A stretch of 10,926 bases of DNA from an uncultured Lachnospiraceae bacterium (GTDB taxonomy: Bacteria; Bacillota; Clostridia; Lachnospirales; Lachnospiraceae), in the NCBI GenBank assembly GCA_905236925.1, contig CAJOQS010000217.1, positions 1 to 10,926 on the forward strand. The letters are read 5' to 3'. Of this stretch, positions 1 to 5,804 are shown one piece after another. The translations under genes and the position numbers were made by a program. The notes under the pieces were generated by a model. It was not told the DNA's origin and made no database searches. It saw nothing but the letters and a program-made list of their open reading frames with translations. How positions within the stretch are numbered: the first letter of the stretch is position 1; each line of letters opens with the position of its first letter.

Positions 1-1566
1 ATTGCCCGCCATATCGACATAACCGCCGTCGGGAGTCTTCGACCTGAATACTCTGATATTGTAGCCGTTCTTGGCTTCGAGTCCGCCGTAGGAAATGAAC
101 AGCCAGTAGTAGTCTCCGATCTTTTGGATATATGAGACCTCACCGGAAACATACCATCCTCCGGCTATCTTCTTTCCGAAATACTCGTCGGAATGCTCGT
201 TGTTCTCGTAGGTGACGCTGTAATCGCGAAGTCCCGTGTTTTCATCAAGGGCAAGCAGGAAAATGCCGCCCGACCATGAGCCATAGCTCATCCACAGGTT
301 CATATCGTCATCGTAGAATACGCAGGGATCGATGCAGTTGGGCCACTTGTCGCCCCACATCTTGTTCTTGACACCGTAGGTCACATACCTTTCGGGGATC
401 TCGTCGGTTCCGAGCACAAGGGGTGCGTCCGTCTCGCCGATGTTCTCTGCCGTAAAGCCTCCGTATACGACCGTTCCCGCGAATTCATACGGTCCGGTGA
501 TACTGTCCGAGGTCAGCATGACTATATTGGATTTCCAGTTGTCTCCGTTTGCGGACAGATAGTAGCAGTATTTTCCGAGAACCGGATTGTAGACAACATC
601 CGGCGCCCAAAGATAACCCCACCAGTCTCCGCGGTCGTCGTTCCATTCGCGTATCTTATCCTTTGTCTCCTGGGTAAACGATGCCCTGAAGCTCTGGTCG
701 ATGCTCGTCCAGTTGCGAAGATCCGACGAATAACCGCCGGTGATATGTGTTCCAAGCAGATAGTACGTTCCGTCGCTGTCCTTGAAGATCGAAGGATCGT
801 GACAGGTTATCGACTTGGGATTGTTCTTCTTGTCTGTCGGTATGATAACTCTCTTGGGATATGAGTGCAGCTCTATGACCATTCGTATCATAACCTCCGT
901 TCCGGCATAATCAACCTTGACATAGGGTCTTACCGTAAGCGACTCATAGTCTGCGGCGCTTGCAGGTACAGTACTTGCGGAGCCTAAAGCACCCGCGCAG
1001 GAGGCTCCCATCGAGAGTACCAGAAGAAGCGCCATGGTCTTCGCTCCGTTATTGCTCTTTTTACTGCTCTTCTTTGTGATCAGCGCGATTATCATTATGA
1101 CTGCGATCACCGCGGCAGCACAGGTGAGGATCAGAGCGATCACCTTACCCGAGGTGGAATCGCTGCTCTCGGGAGATGGCATCTGTTCTGTGCTTCCGGC
1201 CTCTTCAATTACAGGAAACACCGCCGGATCGCCAGTTACCTGTCCGACGAGCTCGGCATACTCACCTGCTTCGAGCTTCACAACGGTTTCCGGAACAGAA
1301 CTCTCCGATACCGGTACAAGCCCCTCCGTGAAGGTGGTAACGAAGTTTGTCTTTGCTGTATAATAATGCTTTCTTGTATTCTCGATCTTCAGAGTATATG
1401 TAACGGTTTCGCCCGCCTTGTAGGCTGTCTTGTCCGTGACAAGGCTGACCGCAATCTCCGACTTTGTTTCCGAAAAAACAGTCTCATCCGCCGCGCAGGA
1501 CATGACTGTACCTGCACCAAATATCAGAAGCACAGCGGTCAGGATCGCCGCAGTAAGCTTTCTCAA
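1..1566 (-). CDS. Membrane-tethered GH43 arabinanase-type glycoside hydrolase, 3' end outside window
   Basis: The frame is open for 522 codons from a TTG at 1566 to the window edge. A glycoside hydrolase family 43 five-bladed propeller starts near residue 253. The three expected catalytic carboxylates are visible: D257 in CHDPSIF (general base), D413 in CIDPCVF (pKa modulator) and E476 in SGEVSYI (general acid). WAPDVVYNP (320-328) and YYLSANGDNW (335-344) resemble endo-1,5-alpha-arabinanases, so arabinan cleavage outside the cell is likely. The N-terminus is unusual: a signal peptide (1-24, possible lipobox VMSC), a DUF11-like beta domain (about 35-118), a Ser/Pro linker, a membrane helix (142-163), a Lys/Ser loop (165-177), and a second signal-like helix (178-204) ending in PASAAD. 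This predicts two membrane passes with the catalytic domain outside. It lies 22 bp after the cytoplasmic GH43 gene. The family is near certain; the exact specificity is inferred. Confidence 0.88.
   Translation of the reverse strand, partial: MRKLTAAILTAVLLIFGAGTVMSCAADETVFSETKSEIAVSLVTDKTAYKAGETVTYTLKIENTRKHYYTAKTNFVTTFTEGLVPVSESSVPETVVKLEAGEYAELVGQVTGDPAVFPVIEEAGSTEQMPSPESSDSTSGKVIALILTCAAAVIAVIMIIALITKKSSKKSNNGAKTMALLLVLSMGASCAGALGSASTVPASAADYESLTVRPYVKVDYAGTEVMIRMVIELHSYPKRVIIPTDKKNNPKSITCHDPSIFKDSDGTYYLLGTHITGGYSSDLRNWTSIDQSFRASFTQETKDKIREWNDDRGDWWGYLWAPDVVYNPVLGKYCYYLSANGDNWKSNIVMLTSDSITGPYEFAGTVVYGGFTAENIGETDAPLVLGTDEIPERYVTYGVKNKMWGDKWPNCIDPCVFYDDDMNLWMSYGSWSGGIFLLALDENTGLRDYSVTYENNEHSDEYFGKKIAGGWYVSGEVSYIQKIGDYYWLFISYGGLEAKNGYNIRVFRSKTPDGGYVDMAGN
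1033..1047 (-). promoter_or_regulatory. Possible internal translation start inside the GH43 arabinanase gene
   Basis: GGAG (1044-1047) sits 8 nt before an in-frame ATG (1033-1035, residue 178). That ATG would start a protein with its own hydrophobic signal-like segment, a signal peptidase I-like site (PASA|AD) and the whole catalytic domain. The segment has no basic residue at its start when translated from here, which weakens the case. The spacing is good but the match is only four bases. Confidence 0.25.
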
Positions 1567-1571
1567 AATAA

Positions 1572-1577
1572 CTCACC
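1572..1577 (-). promoter_or_regulatory. Ribosome binding site that sets the TTG start of the GH43 arabinanase
   Basis: GGTGAG on the minus strand lies 5 nt before TTG (1564-1566). An in-frame TGA just upstream rules out a longer protein. The TTG gives a proper signal peptide beginning MRKLTAAIL; the next ATG (residue 22) would remove it. Confidence 0.6.
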
Positions 1578-1588
1578 AAGCCTTTCTT

Positions 1589-2548
1589 TCAGTTCATCAT
1601 GTTCCGGTAATCGAAAACAGGCCGTCCCGTTTCGTCCCACTCCACCTTCATCAGCATGGCATGTCTGTTGGGATCGTACAGAGGATCACCGACTATATCG
1701 CGATATGTGCGCGCATGGAACACGCATACGTCATTTCCGCAGGAATCCACCGTAAATGAATTGTGTCCGGGTCCGAAGAATCCCTTCTCCGCGTCGGAAC
1801 GCAGAACAGGCTGCCGCTCCTTCTTCCAGAGTCCGGGATCGAGAAGATCCTCATTTTCACCTATGCTCAGCATTCCCATGCAGTAGCATTCGCCCGTTGC
1901 GCTCGCGGAATAGGTCACGAACAGCTTCCCGTTGTGCCTTATAACGGCAGGTCCCTCATTGACCCAGATATCGACTCTTTCCCAGTCATAGTTGGGAGTC
2001 GTGAGCAGTACCTGGGCGGTTGCCAGCTTAATCGGCGATTCGAGTCTTGCAATGTACAGATTCGATATCTGTATGCCTACGCTCACCTTCTCGGCCCATA
2101 TTATATACCACTCACCGTTGTTTTCAAAGACGGTCGAATCGAGTGAGAAGGCGTCAAACGAGTATATGTCATCATCGGAGCGCTGCAGCTTTCCCATTTC
2201 CCTCCAGGTTCCGGTCATGGGATCATCTCCCTCGCATTCCAGCACAAAGGGACGGATCTTCCACATGTCATCACGCTCGCCCGCGGCAAAGTATATATAC
2301 CACTTTCCGAACATATAATGCAGTTCCGGCGCCCAGATATGGCAGCTCATGGGGCCTTCCTCATGCTTGGTCCAGATAGTCTTCTCCCCGGCAGATGCAA
2401 GGCCTGAAAGACTGTCGGAGCATCTCAGGATAATCCTGTCGTAGGCAGGCACCGAAGCGGTAAAATAGTACTTTCCGTCCGTGTGCCTCAATACGTACGG
2501 ATCGGCGCGCTGCTTGATAAAGGGTTTGTTATATTCTTTTTCACTCAT
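1589..2548 (-). CDS. Cytoplasmic GH43 exo-alpha-1,5-L-arabinofuranosidase-type enzyme (subfamily 26-like)
   Basis: This is a complete 319-residue GH43 propeller with no signal peptide, so it should act in the cytoplasm. The opening motif IKQRADPYVLRHTDGKYYFT, the stretch GPMSCHIWAPELH and the overall length match the GH43_26 group, whose characterised members release arabinose from the ends of alpha-1,5-arabino-oligosaccharides. The catalytic triad is D16 (RADP), D137 (SLDSTVF) and E198 (NEGPAVI). In the operon it would finish the breakdown of oligosaccharides brought in by the ABC transporter. The start agrees with the usual family N-terminus, but the ribosome site is poor: GAGAGG is 16 nt away and only an A/G-rich run lies closer. 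Exact substrate preference (linear arabinan or arabinoxylan ends) is inferred. Confidence 0.9.
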   Translation of the reverse strand: MSEKEYNKPFIKQRADPYVLRHTDGKYYFTASVPAYDRIILRCSDSLSGLASAGEKTIWTKHEEGPMSCHIWAPELHYMFGKWYIYFAAGERDDMWKIRPFVLECEGDDPMTGTWREMGKLQRSDDDIYSFDAFSLDSTVFENNGEWYIIWAEKVSVGIQISNLYIARLESPIKLATAQVLLTTPNYDWERVDIWVNEGPAVIRHNGKLFVTYSASATGECYCMGMLSIGENEDLLDPGLWKKERQPVLRSDAEKGFFGPGHNSFTVDSCGNDVCVFHARTYRDIVGDPLYDPNRHAMLMKVEWDETGRPVFDYRNMMN

Positions 2549-2608
2549 TTCTTTTCTGATGTTTCCTCTCGTTGTTTTATCTCTTTGCGTAAGAACCGCA
2601 GGTCTCGG

Positions 2609-2629
2609 ACTCCGATCCTCTGTCGGAGT
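2609..2629. other. Small hairpin upstream of the cytoplasmic GH43 gene
   Basis: Arms ACTCCGA and TCGGAGT form a 7-bp perfect stem with a 7-nt loop, about 60 bp before the GH43 start codon. There is no U-tract after it. It may be a leader structure or chance; the role is unknown. Confidence 0.35.
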
Positions 2630-2672
2630 AGCAGATCCAAGGTCCTTCCCATCCGGATATTTTACAAAGACC

Positions 2673-2700
2673 GGGCAGGAGGGGAGATCCCCTCCTGCCC
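2673..2700 (-). terminator. Strong GC-rich hairpin, terminator or attenuator-like
   Basis: A perfect inverted repeat: GGGCAGGAGGGG pairs with CCCCTCCTGCCC, giving a 12-bp stem and a 4-nt loop (or 13 bp with 2 nt). It lies 43 bp after the stop of the repeat-lipoprotein gene. On the minus strand the stem is followed by GGTCTTTGTAAAA, a weak U-tract, so termination is probably partial. Alternatively it protects the 3' end of the upstream mRNA. Confidence 0.6.
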
Positions 2701-2743
2701 CTGATCATTGCCTGATTCAATTCATGCGGGCCTTAGCCGGTCA

Positions 2744-5674
2744 TCAGTCAACCAGCAGATAAGCGCCCTCGCACAGAAGTGTAAGGTATACATCACCGTC
2801 AACGGCGATACCGGTGTACTTCTGAGTGTATACATGACCTGTCTTGGTGTTTACGGTCGCTACGATATCAGCAGTTGAACCGTTGTTGGTCACTGCAAGG
2901 AGAACCTGTGCTCCGTCCATATCGTTCTTGAAGGTATCCCAGTTCCAGTCGCTCTCGGCTGCTGCGATGTTGTCGTAGCCTGAGCCCCAGCCCCAGTTAT
3001 CCGCACGTACAACCGCATACTCCTTGTAACCGTCTACAGGCCATACGCCCTCAGCATTGTCGCTGTTGGCATGTCCTTCGGGAGTATTCTGAAGAACTGC
3101 ACAGAAGTTTCTCCAGTTCTCTGCTCCGTCGGTGTAGTTTGTAAAGGTCTTGTAGAATGTGCTTCCCGAAGGAACTGCCCAGATGTTCGAGAATACAGTC
3201 CAGAAGCCTGTTGTGCAGTCATATGAACCTACTCTCTCTCTTTCGATCTGGAGATATGAACCCTCGCAGAGAAGGCTGAAATACAGCTTGCCGTCGATCG
3301 CGATGCCGGTGTAATTCTGATGATACTGCTTGTTGTCGGCAGTGGTAACAACTGCGTTGATATCGGCAGTGGTGCCCTTGTTGGTAACAGTCAGCTCAAC
3401 ATAAGCGCCATCCATATCGGATGTGAAGGTATCCCAGTTCCAGTCGCTCTCGGCTGCTGCAATGTTGTCATAGCCTGAGCCCCAGCCCCAGTTATCCGCA
3501 CGTACAACTGCGTACTCCTTGTATCCGGCAACAGGGTTGAGTCCTGTAGGATTGTCATCAATATTGGCATGTCCGCCGGGAACATTCTGAAGTGCTACGC
3601 AGAAGTTGTTCCAGTTGGCCTCGCCGTTTGTAAAGTTCTTGAAGTAGATGGTCTTCGAGGTTCCCTCGGGTACTGCATAGATATCCGAGAACTCGGTCCA
3701 GAATGCTGTTGTTCTGTCGGTATTGCCAACGGTAACGGTTTCAAAATCAAGGTATGAGCCTTCGCAGGTGAAGGTAGCGTATACATCACCATCAACCGCA
3801 ATGCCCTTGTAGGACTGATGATATCTCTTGCCGCTCTCGGTCTCTGCTATAAATGAGATGTCAGCGGTCGAGCCGTTGTTTGTGAAGGTGATGGTTATCT
3901 TCGCACCGTCCATATCGGATGTGAAGGTATCCCAGTTCCAGTCGCTCTCAGCCGTTGCGATGTTGTCGTAACCCGAGCCCCAGCCCCAGTTATCTGCACG
4001 TACAACAGCATATTCCTTGTAGCCCTCTACAGGCCATACACCTGCGGGGTTATCGGTTGCATTGGCATGTCCTTCGGGTGTGTTCTGAAGAATTGCAACG
4101 AAGTTGTTCCAGTTAGCCTCGCCGTTTGTGTAGTTCTTGAATACCTTGGTAACGGACTGTCCTGCGGGAACTGCGAAAATGCCCGAGAACTGTGTCCAGA
4201 AAGGTGTTGTCCTGTCGGTGTTACCGACTGTGATGCCGCCTGCCCTTACGGTTACATCCTTTACCTGAAGGATGTCAACATAGGCGTTCTGGCAGGTAAG
4301 GAACATATATACGTCCTCGCCGTCTGCAACTGCAGTATCAACGGTAGCGGTCATGTTGTTTGCCGACTTGTTGTAGTCAAGGTTCGATGCCTCGACAACA
4401 AACTTTGAACCGTCTCTGGTAACCTTAAGGGTAGTGTTGGAATCACGCATTACCTTCTGCTCCCAGGTATTCCAGTTGCCCCATGAGAAGGTAAACGCCG
4501 AAGCGCCGATGTCGCCTGCGGGAGTATATCCTGTAGCGTCGGCACGGATAACTGCGAATTCCTTGTAGCCGTCGGCACCGTAAGGAGCATTTGCGATAAC
4601 GAGTGCATAGTTGTTCTGTGTGTCATTACCGTCGGACCAGTTATGCAGCTTGTACTGGATCGTATCGCCGCTGCCGATCTTTGTAGCGGAAGAAGCGGTT
4701 GAAAGGAATGCTGAAACGAAGCTGTCGCTTCCGATCGATTCGATCGCGGTCTCTTCCTTGTAGAACTCAAAAATATGCTCGGGCTCTGCATATGTAGCCT
4801 GTGCGTTGCCCATTGCGAACAGGGTCTGAACCTGACCCTCGGTAAGAGTCTCGTTGAAAACGTAGAACTCATCGATAGCGCCCTTGAAGGTCTCATCCCA
4901 GTAGTTGACACCGAGGAGCATCTCGAAATTGTCCGAAGGGGACATGGTTCCGGTAACGATCGTGGGCTCACCGATGAGCTCACCGTTCAGATAATATCTT
5001 GCAACAAGGTTTGAACCCTCGTCGGTGGTCACTGCGGGATCAACAACAAGAGTGATGTTCGACCATACCTTAACTCTTGTATCGCTGTTTCCGGGTGCCC
5101 AGTTAGGCCATACAACAGCCTCGTCACCGATCTGGTCATAGGTCCAGAGGCAGGGGAATTCCTGTACTCCGCTCCACTCTGCCCATGTAAAGTTTACATA
5201 GTGCTGTCCGCCGGTCAGGTCGCCATGGATATCGGGACCGAACTGTACGGAGGGCATGTAGTTGGCGCATCTTGAAGGATTTACCCAGAAGCTGATGGTG
5301 TAGGTATCGCCGACACCCTGAACTTCAGTGAGTTTGTAGCCTGTTGCACCGTCAGCATAAAGAGCCTGTCCCTTTACACCGTCAACGAATACGGGTGCCT
5401 TATCGGGAACGAGCTGAACGATGGGAGTTGCGGTACTGTCCTTGATGGCGGATACGATTCCGTCTGTTCCGTCCGCTTCATCAAATGAGTAGTAGTAAAC
5501 AGGATCCGGAAGAGCCTCACCGGAAGGTGTGCTTGTAGGTGCCGGAGCTGCCGTGGCGGTAGGTGCCGCGGTAGCGGTAGGTGTTACTTCTGTGGTTTCC
5601 TCATTTTTCTTGCATGCGAACAATGTAGTCATCATGCACAGACAGATAAGGATGCCTAAGATTTTTTTACGCAT
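2744..5674 (-). CDS. Surface lipoprotein: LamG-like domain plus four Trp-rich beta-sandwich repeats, putative glycan binder
   Basis: This 976-residue protein begins with a lipoprotein signal (MRKKILGIL, lipobox LFAC, lipidated C21) and a Thr/Ala/Pro linker (about 28-52), so it should be anchored outside the cell. A LamG-like jelly-roll (about 57-290) is recognised from YYSFDEADG, YTISFWVNP, YYLNGELIG and GAIDEFYVFNETLT. Four modules of about 165 residues follow (about 310-478, 483-648, 649-814, 815-976). The last three share YKEYAVVRADNWGWG and SDWNWDTF; the first is divergent. Many Trp and Tyr residues and no catalytic signature suggest carbohydrate binding, perhaps of arabinan, close to the transporter. 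AGGAGG (5683-5688) lies 8 nt before the ATG. Domain order and anchoring are firm; the ligand is inference, and I cannot name the repeat family. Confidence 0.85.
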   Translation of the reverse strand: MRKKILGILICLCMMTTLFACKKNEETTEVTPTATAAPTATAAPAPTSTPSGEALPDPVYYYSFDEADGTDGIVSAIKDSTATPIVQLVPDKAPVFVDGVKGQALYADGATGYKLTEVQGVGDTYTISFWVNPSRCANYMPSVQFGPDIHGDLTGGQHYVNFTWAEWSGVQEFPCLWTYDQIGDEAVVWPNWAPGNSDTRVKVWSNITLVVDPAVTTDEGSNLVARYYLNGELIGEPTIVTGTMSPSDNFEMLLGVNYWDETFKGAIDEFYVFNETLTEGQVQTLFAMGNAQATYAEPEHIFEFYKEETAIESIGSDSFVSAFLSTASSATKIGSGDTIQYKLHNWSDGNDTQNNYALVIANAPYGADGYKEFAVIRADATGYTPAGDIGASAFTFSWGNWNTWEQKVMRDSNTTLKVTRDGSKFVVEASNLDYNKSANNMTATVDTAVADGEDVYMFLTCQNAYVDILQVKDVTVRAGGITVGNTDRTTPFWTQFSGIFAVPAGQSVTKVFKNYTNGEANWNNFVAILQNTPEGHANATDNPAGVWPVEGYKEYAVVRADNWGWGSGYDNIATAESDWNWDTFTSDMDGAKITITFTNNGSTADISFIAETESGKRYHQSYKGIAVDGDVYATFTCEGSYLDFETVTVGNTDRTTAFWTEFSDIYAVPEGTSKTIYFKNFTNGEANWNNFCVALQNVPGGHANIDDNPTGLNPVAGYKEYAVVRADNWGWGSGYDNIAAAESDWNWDTFTSDMDGAYVELTVTNKGTTADINAVVTTADNKQYHQNYTGIAIDGKLYFSLLCEGSYLQIERERVGSYDCTTGFWTVFSNIWAVPSGSTFYKTFTNYTDGAENWRNFCAVLQNTPEGHANSDNAEGVWPVDGYKEYAVVRADNWGWGSGYDNIAAAESDWNWDTFKNDMDGAQVLLAVTNNGSTADIVATVNTKTGHVYTQKYTGIAVDGDVYLTLLCEGAYLLVD
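2747..3232 (-). repeat. Module 4 of the lipoprotein, C-terminal
   Basis: Residues 815-976, from VGSYDCTTGFW to the protein end at GAYLLVD. It is one codon shorter than module 3 ahead of the core. The core 883-922 differs from module 3 at two positions (KN for TS). The protein ends where the last strand of the module is expected, so it does not look truncated. Confidence 0.85.
3233..3730 (-). repeat. Module 3 of the lipoprotein
   Basis: Residues 649-814, from VGNTDRTTAFW. Its central 40 residues (718-757) differ from module 2 at one position, and the DNA there is nearly the same. Confidence 0.85.
3731..4228 (-). repeat. Module 2 of the lipoprotein
   Basis: Residues 483-648, from VGNTDRTTPFW to the strand after CEGSYLDF. 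The period to the next copy is exactly 166 codons (498 bp). It carries FKNYTNGEANWNNF, YKEYAVVRADNWGWG and SDWNWDTF. Confidence 0.85.
4241..4747 (-). repeat. Module 1 of the lipoprotein, divergent copy
   Basis: Residues about 310-478. It keeps the frame of the other modules (SFVSAFLSTAS, GYKEFAVIRADATGY, NWNTWEQKVM, LTCQNAYVDI) but lacks the DNWGWG motif and differs in most positions. It appears to be the oldest duplicate or one with a different ligand. Confidence 0.65.
4805..5506 (-). other. LamG-like (concanavalin-type) domain region
   Basis: Residues about 57-290 of the lipoprotein. The order of strands, the FWVNP motif, the DEFYVF strand and the closing TLTEGQVQTLF helix match the LamG/Laminin_G_3 pattern, common in glycan-binding or adhesive surface proteins. 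Confidence 0.75.
5525..5584 (-). repeat. Thr/Ala/Pro low-complexity linker
   Basis: Residues about 31-50 of the lipoprotein, built from TATAAP-like units. It follows the lipidated Cys and probably acts as a flexible, perhaps glycosylated, spacer through the cell wall. Confidence 0.7.
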
Positions 5675-5690
5675 TATATATTCCTCCTCA

Positions 5691-5735
5691 TTAAATGCAA
5701 TGAAATTGCATTTGATTCCTTACTGTATACATCAC
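5691..5735. repeat. 45-bp perfect direct repeat, copy 1
   Basis: Identical to 5754-5798. It contains an inverted repeat (AAATGCAAT at 5693-5701, ATTGCATTT at 5705-5713, 3-nt loop) and the palindrome TGTATACA (5724-5731). Its palindromic end lies directly before the lipoprotein ribosome site (5683-5688). Confidence 0.9.
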
Positions 5736-5753
5736 TAAATCAGTACTGTAGTT

Positions 5754-5798
5754 TTAAATGCAATGAAATTGCATTTGATTCCTTACTGTATACATCAC
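5754..5798. repeat. 45-bp perfect direct repeat, copy 2
   Basis: Same 45 bases as copy 1 with a period of 63 bp. Inverted-repeat arms are at 5756-5764 and 5768-5776, and TGTATACA is at 5787-5794. It ends 6 bp from the stop codon of the binding-protein gene. The 18-bp spacer between copies holds another palindrome, CAGTACTG (5741-5748). Confidence 0.9.
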
Positions 5799-5804
5799 GA
5801 TAGA

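Larger units (their letters stand above)
2549..2743. other. 195-bp spacer between the repeat lipoprotein and the cytoplasmic GH43
   Basis: The spacer has no credible gene. It holds a strong GC-rich hairpin (2673-2700) and a smaller one (2609-2629), both listed separately. I found no convincing -35/-10 pair for the minus strand. The two GH43 genes downstream could depend on read-through or on a promoter I cannot recognise. Confidence 0.6.
5675..5804. promoter_or_regulatory. 130-bp spacer with duplicated palindromic element
   Basis: The AT-rich spacer between the binding-protein gene and the repeat-lipoprotein gene holds two identical 45-bp copies and the lipoprotein ribosome site. I see no gene and no clear promoter. 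The layout suggests control of the lipoprotein gene, either by a DNA-binding regulator or through RNA hairpins. Confidence 0.5.

Noticed and set aside
1034..1363. Plus-strand open frame with a hydrophobic start opposite the GH43 membrane segments
   Set aside because: Its hydrophobicity comes from the complement of codons for the real membrane helices; the minus-strand frame has GH43 catalytic motifs and runs unbroken to the window edge.
1366..1759. Two overlapping plus-strand open frames spanning the junction of the GH43 genes
   Set aside because: They show no recognisable domain and are antisense to two well-supported genes and their junction.
2747..4228. Regular DNA repeats as a CRISPR array
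   Set aside because: The period is 495-498 bp and the repeats are in-frame coding modules of one protein, with no short spacers.
4450..4983. 177-codon open frame on the minus strand in another frame within the repeat lipoprotein
   Set aside because: It is Ser/Arg/Pro-rich out-of-frame translation of a gene whose correct frame is unmistakable.
5672..5680. TATAAT-like sequence at the lipoprotein start as a -10 box
   Set aside because: It overlaps the start codon, so transcription from it would begin after the ATG.
5691..5798. 45-bp repeats as ends of an insertion sequence
   Set aside because: They are direct, not inverted, only 18 bp apart, and no transposase lies between them.
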